NCBI RefSeq assembly: GCF_900105675.1
Contig: NZ_LT629786.1
Span: 5,642,001-5,706,000, forward strand
Reading direction: 5' to 3'
DNA: 64,000 nucleotides
Source: Pseudomonas synxantha
GTDB taxonomy: Bacteria; Pseudomonadota; Gammaproteobacteria; Pseudomonadales; Pseudomonadaceae
A program made the translations under genes and the position numbers. Under the pieces are notes generated by a model. The model was not told the DNA's origin and did no database searches. It was given only the letters and a program-made list of their open reading frames with translations. Within the stretch, counting starts at the first letter, position 1; every line of letters begins with the position of its first letter. Below are positions 19,531 to 27,681 of the stretch, one piece after another.

Positions 19531-20433
19531 ATGCGTCTGCGACATATCGAAATCTTCCAGGCCATCCGCCAGACCGGCTCCGTCAGCGCCGCCGCGCAGT
19601 TGCTGCACGTCTCGCAACCAGCGGTGACCAAGGTGCTTCAGCACGCCGAATTGCAGCTGGGCTTCCCGTTGTTTCTAAGGGTGCGTGGCAAGTTACAGCC
19701 CACACCGGAAGCCCTGGCCTTGGAAAGCGAAGTCGAGAAAGTCACAACGAGTCTGCAAGGGGTGCAACGGCTGGCCAAGAGCTTGCGCCATACGCCTGAA
19801 CAAAGCGTGCGCATCGGCGCCATCCCGGCGCTGGCACAGTCGCTGCTGCCACCGTCAATCCTTGAGTGGAAGCGCAGCTACCCGGACATGGTCTGTGAGC
19901 TGTCCAGCGACCATAGCCGCGAGCTGGTGCAGCAGTTGTTGATGCGCGAAATCGACCTGGCACTGACCCTCAATTTCTCCGGCCACCCGGGGCTCACCAG
20001 CCAGATACTGGCGAACGGGGCGCTGGTAGCGTTGGCCTCCAAGGCTTACTGGCCTGAGGCTGAATCAAGCCAGCCATTGCCTTTGGCCGAACTGGCGAAT
20101 ACGTCGCTGATTGGTCTTTCCAGCGCTGATCCGTTGGCGGCAAAGCTCGACAGTTACCTGGAAAATATTGACCCACCGCCACAAATAAGCATTTCCGTAC
20201 AAACCTATTCCCTGGCCCGGGCCATGGTTGAATCCGGTGCGGGAATAACGGTGATTGATCCCTTCACAGCCCTCGGTGCGTCCATGACGACGATGTGCAT
20301 TCGCACGCTTGCCCCGCAGTTGCCGATCACCCTGTACGCCCTGACCCGCGCCAACGAACCGCCTCCGCATATGTTGGCCGACCTGTTGCATATCTTCGGC
20401 AACCGGGCACGTGCGTTGCTCGAGCGCCTTTAA
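19531..20433 (+). CDS. LysR-family transcriptional regulator
   Basis: 300 residues. The N-terminal winged helix-turn-helix (RLRHIEIFQAIRQTGSVSAAAQLLHVSQPAVTKVLQHAE) follows the LysR pattern, and an effector-binding periplasmic-protein-like domain runs from about residue 90 to 295. It is transcribed divergently from the DadA-like gene and probably regulates that gene plus the downstream binding-protein gene. The effector is unknown; an amino acid is plausible from context. Confidence 0.93.
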   Translation: MRLRHIEIFQAIRQTGSVSAAAQLLHVSQPAVTKVLQHAELQLGFPLFLRVRGKLQPTPEALALESEVEKVTTSLQGVQRLAKSLRHTPEQSVRIGAIPALAQSLLPPSILEWKRSYPDMVCELSSDHSRELVQQLLMREIDLALTLNFSGHPGLTSQILANGALVALASKAYWPEAESSQPLPLAELANTSLIGLSSADPLAAKLDSYLENIDPPPQISISVQTYSLARAMVESGAGITVIDPFTALGASMTTMCIRTLAPQLPITLYALTRANEPPPHMLADLLHIFGNRARALLERL

Positions 20434-20448
20434 GAATGTCCCCTTCAT

Positions 20449-21066
20449 TCAGAGCACGTAATGCATGATCGCCACGAAATGCAGCAGGCTGCCGCCGATG
20501 ACAAACAGATGCCAGACCCCATGGGAATGGCGCAGGCGGTCCTCCAGGGCAAAAAAGATAATACCGACGGTATACAACACCCCGCCCGACGCCAACCAGA
20601 TGAACCCCGCCGTACCCAGCGCCGCCATCAGCGGCTTGACTGCCACGAGTACGATCCAGCCCATCACGGCATAAATCACGATGGACAGAATCCGCGCCTC
20701 CGAGCGCGGCTTGATCTCTTGCAGGATACCGATCACCGCCAGCCCCCACACGATACCGAACAGCGTCCAGCCCCACGGCCCGCGCAGGGTCACCAGGCAA
20801 AAAGGCGTGTAGCTGCCGGCGATCAACAGGTAGATGGAAAAGTGATCGACCTTCTGCATGATCGCTTTTCGCCGTCCCTGTACGCTGTGGTACACCGTCG
20901 ACGCGCTGTACAGCACCATCAGGGTAAAGCCGTAGATCGCCACGCTGACGATCTTCCAGGGGCTGCCGTCCAGGCTCGCCACCACCAACATCCACACGGC
21001 GCCAATACACGCCGCGACTGCACCGAGCAAATGGCTCCAGGCGTTGAATCGCTCCCCGTGGTACAT
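20449..21066 (-). CDS. Haemolysin III / PAQR family membrane protein
   Basis: 205 residues with seven hydrophobic spans. The YqfA/HlyIII signatures are present: GERFNAWSHLLGA (5-17), the SASTVYHS motif with the conserved Ser and His after helix 2, and a C-terminal LLHFVAIMHYVL helix with two His; these residues form the metal site of the PAQR superfamily. Bacterial members are integral inner-membrane proteins of unsettled function, and the haemolysin name is historical. It is convergent with the LysR gene and divergent from mdcR. Confidence 0.9.
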   Translation of the reverse strand: MYHGERFNAWSHLLGAVAACIGAVWMLVVASLDGSPWKIVSVAIYGFTLMVLYSASTVYHSVQGRRKAIMQKVDHFSIYLLIAGSYTPFCLVTLRGPWGWTLFGIVWGLAVIGILQEIKPRSEARILSIVIYAVMGWIVLVAVKPLMAALGTAGFIWLASGGVLYTVGIIFFALEDRLRHSHGVWHLFVIGGSLLHFVAIMHYVL

Positions 21067-21212
21067 CTGTCACCGACCTCCCCATAACCTTCAAGAACAG
21101 GCTGGCAAGCGTCCAGCCTTGCGCATAAGAGTGCAAGCGGCTTGTGACGTTCCGAGGACGGCGCACGCGTTTGCGGGCACAATTATAGGTAATCGAACAA
21201 GAGCCCACGGCC

Positions 21213-22127
21213 ATGCTGATCGACGAAGAGTTTACCCTCAAGAAGCTGGAAATCTTCCTGGCGTTCATGCGCACCGGCAACCTGGCCCGCGCCGCCGCCG
21301 AGTTGCAAACCAGCAACGTCAGCGTTCATCGCGCCATCCACTCCCTGGAAAATGCCCTGCGCTGCCCGCTGTTCAAACACGAAGGTCGCAACCTCACCCC
21401 GCTGGAAAGCGCCTATGTGCTTGAAGAACGCGCACAGAAACTGGTGGCCGATGTGGTCGACAGCGTACGCCTGACCCGCGAAGCCGCCGGCTTCTCCGCC
21501 GAGCGTTTCAAACTCGGCTCGCTGTATTCGCTGACGGTAAAAACCGTACCGCAACTGATCATGGGCCTGAAGATCCGCCGCAGCGAACTCAATATCGATC
21601 TGATCCTCGGCTCCAATTTCGACCTGCTCTACAAACTCAAGAACATGGAAGTCGACGCGATCCTCATCTCCCTCGACGAACACGCCAACGACCCCGACTG
21701 TGAGCAGATCGCCCTGTTCAGCGATGACATTTTCCTGGCCACTCCGGCCGATTCCCCACTGGACCGCAACCAGGAAATCGACCTGGCCGATGTACGCGAC
21801 GCTACCTTCATCACCCTCACCCAGGGCTTCGCCACGCACCAGGACGGCAACCGGGTGTTCAAGCAAGCGGGGTTCGAGCCGAAGGTGGCGATGCAGGTGA
21901 ACGATATCTTCACCTTGCTGAGCATGGTCAGTTCAGGGGTGGGTTATGCGCTGCTGCCGGGGCGGATTGCAGCGGTGTATGAGAACCGCGTGAAGCTGAT
22001 ACCGCTGCAACCCAGGTATCGGTTGCAGCAGCATATCGGCGTAGTGTTCCTGAAGGCCAAGGAACGCGACCCGAACCTGCTGGCGCTGCTGGCGGAATGT
22101 CGGATGTATGCCAATCGGCAAGTTTGA
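21213..22127 (+). CDS. mdcR: LysR-family regulator of malonate utilisation
   Basis: 304 residues. The N-terminal LysR helix-turn-helix (TLKKLEIFLAFMRTGNLARAAAELQTSNVSVHRAIHSLE) is followed by the effector domain. The Asn-Val-Ser-Val-His-Arg recognition helix is as in MdcR proteins rather than the usual Gln-Pro-Ala-Val-Ser. Position next to, and convergent with, the mdc/mad operon supports the assignment: MdcR activates mdc transcription with malonate. The operon promoter it would act on is about 7 kb away, upstream of mdcA. Confidence 0.88.
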   Translation: MLIDEEFTLKKLEIFLAFMRTGNLARAAAELQTSNVSVHRAIHSLENALRCPLFKHEGRNLTPLESAYVLEERAQKLVADVVDSVRLTREAAGFSAERFKLGSLYSLTVKTVPQLIMGLKIRRSELNIDLILGSNFDLLYKLKNMEVDAILISLDEHANDPDCEQIALFSDDIFLATPADSPLDRNQEIDLADVRDATFITLTQGFATHQDGNRVFKQAGFEPKVAMQVNDIFTLLSMVSSGVGYALLPGRIAAVYENRVKLIPLQPRYRLQQHIGVVFLKAKERDPNLLALLAECRMYANRQV

Positions 22128-22130
22128 GAC

Positions 22131-22203
22131 CGCTATCGGGGGCAAGCCCCCTCCCACATTGGACTGCATTTCAAATGTGGGAGGGGGCTTGCCCCCGATA
22201 GCG
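22131..22203. repeat. REPIN between mdcR and madM
   Basis: CGCTATCGGGGGCAAGCCCCCTCCCACATT and its inverse are separated by only about 15 nt. The pair lies between the two convergent genes and can form one hairpin acting on either transcript. Confidence 0.88.
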
Positions 22204-22230
22204 CCAGTCCAGACACTGAAAATCCTCAGG

Positions 22231-22995
22231 TCAGCCCACCAACCCCCTCATCACCAGAAACAACAACGACGGCCCTAGCAGACACCCCAGCGCCGTATAG
22301 AACGCCGCCGTCAGGCAGCCATACGGCACCAGCTTCGGATCAGTCGCCGCCAACCCGCCCGCCACACCGCTGGAAGTGCCCATCAAACCACCGAAGATCA
22401 CCGCACTGCGCGGGTTGTTCAGCCCGATCAGCGGCGCCACGAACGGCGTCATCACCATCACCAGAATCGCCTTGATCAACCCGGCGGCAATGGACAGCGC
22501 CATCACCTCGGAACTGGCCCCGATCGCCGCGCCGGTCACCGGGCCGACGATATAGGTCACGGCCCCGGCGCCGATGGTGGTGAGGCTCACCGCATCGGTA
22601 TAACCGAACGCCATCGCCACTCCGACCCCGGCAATAAACGACGAACCCACGCCGACAAACAACGCCAGTACGCCAACATACCCAGCGCGCTTGAGCTCAT
22701 CGACACTCACGCCAAACGCCGTGGCGACAATGGCAAAGTCCCGCAGCATGGCACCGCCCAACAGGCCGATACCTGACAACAGCGGAATATCCACCACCCC
22801 TTTCGAGCCGCCGGTAAAGGCCCCGCCCACATACGACAGCACCAAGCCCAGCAGGATGGCGATGGCCGAGCCATGCAGGCGGCCTTTGGTAAAGGTGTCT
22901 GACATCCAGTAGGAGACCCACATGGTCAGGCCGATCACGGCAAAACCACTGATCAAGCCGTAGCCGGTGATCACTTTCATCATCGATTCGTACAT
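22231..22995 (-). CDS. madM: Malonate transporter, MadM subunit
   Basis: 254 residues, strongly hydrophobic, with about seven to eight membrane helices and conserved Gly-rich stretches (GGAFTGGSKGVVDIPLLSG, SVDELKRAG). MadM and MadL together form a Na+-dependent malonate importer, replacing the MdcF carrier found in other mdc loci. The ATG at 22995 is used. A GTG three codons earlier overlaps the madL stop as GTGA and cannot be excluded. Confidence 0.93.
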   Translation of the reverse strand: MYESMMKVITGYGLISGFAVIGLTMWVSYWMSDTFTKGRLHGSAIAILLGLVLSYVGGAFTGGSKGVVDIPLLSGIGLLGGAMLRDFAIVATAFGVSVDELKRAGYVGVLALFVGVGSSFIAGVGVAMAFGYTDAVSLTTIGAGAVTYIVGPVTGAAIGASSEVMALSIAAGLIKAILVMVMTPFVAPLIGLNNPRSAVIFGGLMGTSSGVAGGLAATDPKLVPYGCLTAAFYTALGCLLGPSLLFLVMRGLVG

Positions 22996-23000
22996 GGCGA

Positions 23001-23393
23001 TCACCCGGCTTCTTTAGTGGGAACAACCGCAGCAGGCTCACGGTTGCCGATGCGTACCAACACCGGCACCAGGGCAAAGCCCAGCAGCACTGCGATGGTT
23101 CCGGCCAGAATTGCCATGGGCCCGCCGCTGATGGCGCCATATACGTTTTGCTGGGCCGCCATCGCCACCACAATCGGGATATAGATCGCGGCCCAAAAGC
23201 TCACGCCCTGCTCCGACTTGCCGGTAAACAAGCCGCGCTTACCGAGGTAACTGCCCAGGCCGATCAACAGCAACATGGCGATACCCACCCCGCCGACGTT
23301 GGCCGGGATACCCATCCATTTGCCCAGCAGCTCACCGATAAACAGGCCAGCCAATGTACACAGCGCCAGAAACGCCACACCGTAGATAATCAT
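23001..23393 (-). CDS. madL: Malonate transporter, MadL subunit
   Basis: 130 residues with four membrane spans. MIIYGVAFLALCTLAGLFIGELLG and the NVGGVGIAMLLLI segment are typical of MadL. The start at 23393 (MIIYGV...) follows GAGGA; an upstream in-frame codon at 23408 is less likely. It acts with MadM, encoded 5 nt downstream, and follows mdcH after a 67-nt gap. Confidence 0.92.
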   Translation of the reverse strand: MIIYGVAFLALCTLAGLFIGELLGKWMGIPANVGGVGIAMLLLIGLGSYLGKRGLFTGKSEQGVSFWAAIYIPIVVAMAAQQNVYGAISGGPMAILAGTIAVLLGFALVPVLVRIGNREPAAVVPTKEAG

Positions 23394-23460
23394 TATTGTT
23401 GTCCTCAAAGTGCTCGTTCGAAATTGTTGTTTTTGTGCTTCGAAAGCCTTGGGTGCTGCT

Positions 23461-24360
23461 TTATCGGTGGCGGCGTTCCTCCTCTTGCAGCAGGGCCTGC
23501 AAGGTATCCAGGCGTGCGCCTTCGCAGGCGATCACCGTGCCTTGGTCGAAGACCCGCCGTGACAGACCGGTGAGCACCGCACCCGGGGGCAGTTCGATCT
23601 GCAGGCGTACGCCACGCTCGTAGGCGCTTTGCACGGTGCCGCGCCAGTCGACGACACGGCACATGTTGAAGGCCAGGTCGTCGCGCAGTTGCTCGAGGTT
23701 GTGGATGGGTCGCGCGCGGGTGCTGCTCAGGTAGGTGATGCGCGGCGCCTTGAGCGGCACGAAGGCTTGGGCCAGGACCTGAGCCGGCTGTTCCAGCAAC
23801 GCGCAGTGGGACGGCACGCTGACGGCCAGGCGCTTGGCGATGCCGTTGCCTTTGATACGTTCAGCAACGCGCTTCATGGCGTCATCACTACCGGCGATGA
23901 CGGTCTGGTTATCGGCGTTGATATTGGCCAGGTACACCGGGGTCAACGGGCTGTGGATATCCGCCAGCAGCGCCTCGACGCGGGATAATTCAGGACCAAT
24001 CAGGGCGGTCATGCCATAGCCCTGTGGATACGCCTGCTGCATCAGCTCGCCACGCAGGCTCACCAGCTTTACCGCGTCAGCGAAGTCCAGGGCACCGGCG
24101 ATGACGGCGGCTGGGTAAGCACCGATGGACAGGCCCGCCACATAATCAGGCGTATGTTGCAACTGGCGGGCATGGGCGACGCCGACGATCAGCAGGCACA
24201 GTTGCACCGCACGCGTGCTCGCCAAGGCTTGCGCCGAATCGAGCTGACGCACATCTTCACCCAAGGCATCACTGGCTTCTTCCAGAACCTCGGCCGATAG
24301 CGCCTGGAGCATACCCGCCCGCTGGGCGCCCTGCCCCGGAAACACCAGGAGGCTGCTCAT
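23461..24360 (-). CDS. mdcH: Malonate decarboxylase epsilon subunit (malonyl-CoA:ACP transacylase)
   Basis: 299 residues with the FabD-type acyltransferase fold: LVFPGQGAQRAGM at the N-terminus, nucleophile elbow in AGLSIGAYPAAV and the catalytic His in VPSHCALLEQPA. MdcH loads malonyl onto the 2'-(5''-phosphoribosyl)-3'-dephospho-CoA thiol of MdcC from malonyl-CoA, priming the decarboxylase. The ATG at 24360 overlaps the mdcG stop as ATGA, indicating translational coupling. Confidence 0.94.
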   Translation of the reverse strand: MSSLLVFPGQGAQRAGMLQALSAEVLEEASDALGEDVRQLDSAQALASTRAVQLCLLIVGVAHARQLQHTPDYVAGLSIGAYPAAVIAGALDFADAVKLVSLRGELMQQAYPQGYGMTALIGPELSRVEALLADIHSPLTPVYLANINADNQTVIAGSDDAMKRVAERIKGNGIAKRLAVSVPSHCALLEQPAQVLAQAFVPLKAPRITYLSSTRARPIHNLEQLRDDLAFNMCRVVDWRGTVQSAYERGVRLQIELPPGAVLTGLSRRVFDQGTVIACEGARLDTLQALLQEEERRHR

Positions 24361-24953
24361 GCCACAGCCTGCCAAGGGTCGAGCACAAGGTGTGCGCCGT
24401 TGCTGGTTTTGAGCAGGACACGACGAGATATGCCCGCCCATTCGCGCAAGGCAACGGCACCAAACGGGGTTTGCAGTTGCAGGTCCACGGCGCACAGCGC
24501 GGTGTCCAGTTTTGCCAGCAACGCCCGCGCCTCAAAGCGATCAAGCGGTTCGGGGGTGCGCAAAATCAAATCCAGATCGCTCATGGCATGCAACGCTTCG
24601 ATGCCGCTCGCCAATTCAAATCCGGCACTGCCGCTGACGCCCCAGTCCAGCTGCGCCAGCACTGGCCGCAGTTGAGCGAGCGCCCGCAGCGCGGGTAAAT
24701 CCCGGGATGAGGTCACCTGGCGCAAGTCTTCAGGCGCCACGCGCCGTTGCACAGCGGTTATGGGCATCACCGCCGCAAACCGCTGCTCACGCAAGCGCCC
24801 ACGCACGCCAACCGCCACTTGGCCCGGATCGGTGACGGCGCGACGCACTACCACCGGATGACCGGCGTCGATCGCTTCCAGCACCCAGGTCGGAGCATCC
24901 GCAGGCAGGTGCGCCGGGGTCATGCCCCAGAGCAAGTCATGGGCGTTCACCAT
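24357..24953 (-). CDS. mdcG: Phosphoribosyl-dephospho-CoA transferase
   Basis: 198 residues of the MdcG nucleotidyltransferase family. MSDLDLILRTPEP carries the metal-binding Asp-Leu-Asp dyad. MdcG attaches the dephospho-CoA-derived prosthetic group made by MdcB to the serine of apo-MdcC. It overlaps both neighbours: its start lies within the 3' end of mdcE and its stop within the mdcH start. Confidence 0.92.
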   Translation of the reverse strand: MVNAHDLLWGMTPAHLPADAPTWVLEAIDAGHPVVVRRAVTDPGQVAVGVRGRLREQRFAAVMPITAVQRRVAPEDLRQVTSSRDLPALRALAQLRPVLAQLDWGVSGSAGFELASGIEALHAMSDLDLILRTPEPLDRFEARALLAKLDTALCAVDLQLQTPFGAVALREWAGISRRVLLKTSNGAHLVLDPWQAVA

Positions 24954-25717
24954 TGTTCCCGCAGCAGTTGGCGTACGTGGCTTGAGGCGGCGCGATTAGT
25001 CGCACCGGAACGTCCTTTCAAATCGGGTTGCACGACATCTTTGATCGCCTGCACCAGGCAATCGCTGACCCGCGCCACATCGTCCGATGTCGGCTGTTCA
25101 ATCTGGCTCACCGACAAGGTCTCCCAGAGCAAACCCAGGCTGGCATAACTGTCGATGTCATAGGCCATAGGCGGCACACTGGCGGCCAAGGCTTCCAGCT
25201 CTTCAACACTGCGCAAGGTCACCCGCGCCGCCGAGGCCTTGCCCATGGCATGCACCATTACCCCAGGGTCGCGCAGGGCGATCAAGCGGTTGGCCTGGTA
25301 ACCATGGGCCAGAAACGCACCGGACATGGCCTTGCCCACCAGCAATGCGATGACCGGGTGGCCGGCCAGGCGTGCGCGGGCGTAGCTGTCGGCAGCGGCG
25401 GCCAGGGCCTGGTGGATGCCGAGGGCTTCTTCACGACGGCCATAGGCTTGGCTGGGCACGTCGACGATGGCGATGATGGGGCGTTTATCGCCCGCCGCGA
25501 TGGCCTCATCCACGGCCTTGGCGAGCCCCCAACCTTCCAGCAACCCGACCTCGCCATTGCGCGCACGCGGGAAGCGGTTATTCGGGTCGGTGACCACCGC
25601 GATAAAGCGCACCGCCTGCTCACCCAATACGCCGTCTGCGACTTTCAACGAATCCGGCAAGCCCTCTACGGGTGTTGCGCCAGCGCTCAATGCATTGAAC
25701 CACTGTAACCCTCTCAT
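24947..25717 (-). CDS. mdcE: Malonate decarboxylase gamma subunit
   Basis: 256 residues with a carboxyltransferase/crotonase-like fold. FIAVVTDPNNRFPRARNGEVGLLEGWGLAKAV is characteristic of MdcE, as is the glycine-rich segment around VGKAMSGAFLAHG. With MdcD it forms the decarboxylase half of the complex, releasing CO2 from malonyl-S-MdcC and regenerating acetyl-S-MdcC. It overlaps mdcD by 4 nt (ATGA). Confidence 0.95.
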   Translation of the reverse strand: MRGLQWFNALSAGATPVEGLPDSLKVADGVLGEQAVRFIAVVTDPNNRFPRARNGEVGLLEGWGLAKAVDEAIAAGDKRPIIAIVDVPSQAYGRREEALGIHQALAAAADSYARARLAGHPVIALLVGKAMSGAFLAHGYQANRLIALRDPGVMVHAMGKASAARVTLRSVEELEALAASVPPMAYDIDSYASLGLLWETLSVSQIEQPTSDDVARVSDCLVQAIKDVVQPDLKGRSGATNRAASSHVRQLLREQW

Positions 25718-26556
25718 GGGCGTTCTCCCTGATACAGAGCGCGAACCGTCGCGGGCTCGATTTGCGCCGCTGTGTCGAGTTCGGCCAGGCGCGCCAGGTA
25801 GAAATCAGCGCGGCGGCTACGTGGTTGTTCGGGCGCGCCTTGTTGCAACAGCGCACTCACGGTCTGCTGGATCTGCGCCACATCGTCCGCCACGTAACGG
25901 TCGGCCAAACCACTGTTAAAACGTTGTTCGCCGCCCGTAAGGCTCCAGATGAAAGGCCGGTCGCGGGAGTCGTATTCTTCCAGGCCGGCCTCCTGCTCGA
26001 TCACTTGCGGACCATTCAAACCCAGGCGCGCTTCGCGGGTGACCACCAGGTAACTGCACAGTCCGGCCGCGATGGACATACCACCAAAACAACCGACACT
26101 GCCCGCCACCACACCGACCACCGGCTGGTACTGGCGCAGGTCGACAATCGCAGCATGGATATCAGCAATCGCGGCCAGGCCCAGGTTGGCTTCCTGCAAG
26201 CGCACCCCACCGGTTTCCAGCAGCAGCACGGCGCGGGTCGGTATGGCGTTGCGGTTGTCTTCGGCGGCCAGTTCCAGTGCCCCCGCGATTTTTGCGCCAC
26301 CGACTTCACCGAGGCTGCCACCTTGGAAATTACCCTCGATAGCGGCGACCACCACCGGCAAGCCGGCGATGTTGCCCTTGGCAATCACCACGCCGTCATC
26401 GGCCTGGGGCACCACGCCTTGGCGGCTGAGCCACGGCGACATGACCCGTTGGAACGGGTCGATCAGTTCACGGTAAGTGCCGGCATCCAGCAACGCCTTG
26501 GCGCGCTGCCGTGCACCGAGTTCGACAAAACTGTGCTGGTTGAGCAAGTCATTCAT
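25714..26556 (-). CDS. mdcD: Malonate decarboxylase beta subunit
   Basis: 280 residues of the acyl-CoA carboxyltransferase superfamily. FVELGARQRAKALLDAGTYRELIDPF is the usual start, and SVGCFGGMSIAAGLCSYLV provides the oxyanion-hole glycines. It pairs with MdcE. The ATG at 26556 overlaps the mdcC 3' end by 8 nt, so the operon is very compact. Confidence 0.95.
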   Translation of the reverse strand: MNDLLNQHSFVELGARQRAKALLDAGTYRELIDPFQRVMSPWLSRQGVVPQADDGVVIAKGNIAGLPVVVAAIEGNFQGGSLGEVGGAKIAGALELAAEDNRNAIPTRAVLLLETGGVRLQEANLGLAAIADIHAAIVDLRQYQPVVGVVAGSVGCFGGMSIAAGLCSYLVVTREARLGLNGPQVIEQEAGLEEYDSRDRPFIWSLTGGEQRFNSGLADRYVADDVAQIQQTVSALLQQGAPEQPRSRRADFYLARLAELDTAAQIEPATVRALYQGERP

Positions 26557-26848
26557 GGCCGATCTCCTCGAAGCCCTGCTCCAGGCGCAAACGCACCACG
26601 CCGGGGGTAGCGCCGAAATCGTGGATATCGATGTTCAATGCAGGCGGCGTCTGCTCTTGGAAGATACGTTCGAACAGATGCTGCCAGCGTTGCTCGGCGC
26701 CGTTGACCGAGGTCTGCACCTGGATCGTCAGCATGCCGGCCGTACCCGGTTCCAGCAGCACTTCAAGGTCGCCCGAGCCAACGCAACCCACCAACGCACG
26801 ACCTTTTGGCGGCTTCCCGGCGGGAAATTCAAAAGATAAGGTTTCCAT
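26549..26848 (-). CDS. mdcC: Malonate decarboxylase acyl carrier protein (delta subunit)
   Basis: 99 residues. ALVGCVGSGDLEVLLEP places Ser25 at the position that carries the phosphoribosyl-dephospho-CoA group in characterised MdcC proteins. The acetyl/malonyl thioester intermediates are borne here. The ATG at 26848 overlaps the mdcB stop by one base (TGATG). Confidence 0.95.
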   Translation of the reverse strand: METLSFEFPAGKPPKGRALVGCVGSGDLEVLLEPGTAGMLTIQVQTSVNGAEQRWQHLFERIFQEQTPPALNIDIHDFGATPGVVRLRLEQGFEEIGHE

Positions 26849-27681
26849 CACAACGCTCCGTCGAGGCGGTCGATAAACAGGCAGGCGGCCAACAGGTCGG
26901 CGGCGCCGCCAGGGGAGGCATTCAAGGCCAGGAGCTGGGTGTCCAGTTCGTGCAATTGGCGGCGGCCGGCGAGGGTTGCGCTACCACCCGCATCCAGCAC
27001 AGCCTGGGCGCCTTGCTGCATGGCTTGAAGGCCTTCAGTGCCGGCGCGGTAGAGCACGCAGGTATCGGCCAGCTCGGTCATGATCGCGAGCAAAGCGTCC
27101 AGGCGGGCATTCTGTTCACCGGCGTTTTGCTGGCGGCTTCTGTGCAGTTGCGGCAGACCGCGTTGCATCACAGCGGGAAAGCCTAACTGCGCTTCTTCGC
27201 GGGCACCGCGTGCGCCGTAGCGCTGGGCAACCTGGGCGCCATGGCTCATGGGTTGTGGGGCATGGCGGTCATTGAGCAAGGCCAGCTTGGCTGCATTCAG
27301 TACGACGCCACGTGGTTCCAGGGCCGCTGCGGCGGTGAGCAAACCGAGGGCCCAGATTGCACCGCGATGGGTGTTCACGCCGTTGGTAGTGGCGAGCATC
27401 GCTTGTTCACCTTCGCGACCAATACGCCCCAGGGCTTCACGCAGGGGCAAACCGACTTCACCGAATTCAAACGCGGCCTCGGCCATTTCCTTGAACATCG
27501 GCCACAGCGACAGCGCCGACGCGTGCATCAGGCCCAGGTGCAAATCGCTGTGGGCACCGTTGCCGCGCCGGTCCACCAGGGCGGGTTTGGGCGATAAATC
27601 CGCTTCATCGATCAGCGCATCGACGGCCATATCCGCCAGGCGATCGGCAAGGCTGAGTTCATGCAGTTTGAGGGCGCGCAT
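26848..27681 (-). CDS. mdcB: Triphosphoribosyl-dephospho-CoA synthase
   Basis: 277 residues, CitG/MdcB family. [21 protein letters not shown] near residue 28 and [20 protein letters not shown] are the conserved nucleotide-binding segments. It joins ATP-derived ribose triphosphate to dephospho-CoA, producing the prosthetic group precursor for MdcC. It starts directly after the mdcA stop and overlaps mdcC. Confidence 0.94.
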   Translation of the reverse strand: MRALKLHELSLADRLADMAVDALIDEADLSPKPALVDRRGNGAHSDLHLGLMHASALSLWPMFKEMAEAAFEFGEVGLPLREALGRIGREGEQAMLATTNGVNTHRGAIWALGLLTAAAALEPRGVVLNAAKLALLNDRHAPQPMSHGAQVAQRYGARGAREEAQLGFPAVMQRGLPQLHRSRQQNAGEQNARLDALLAIMTELADTCVLYRAGTEGLQAMQQGAQAVLDAGGSATLAGRRQLHELDTQLLALNASPGGAADLLAACLFIDRLDGAL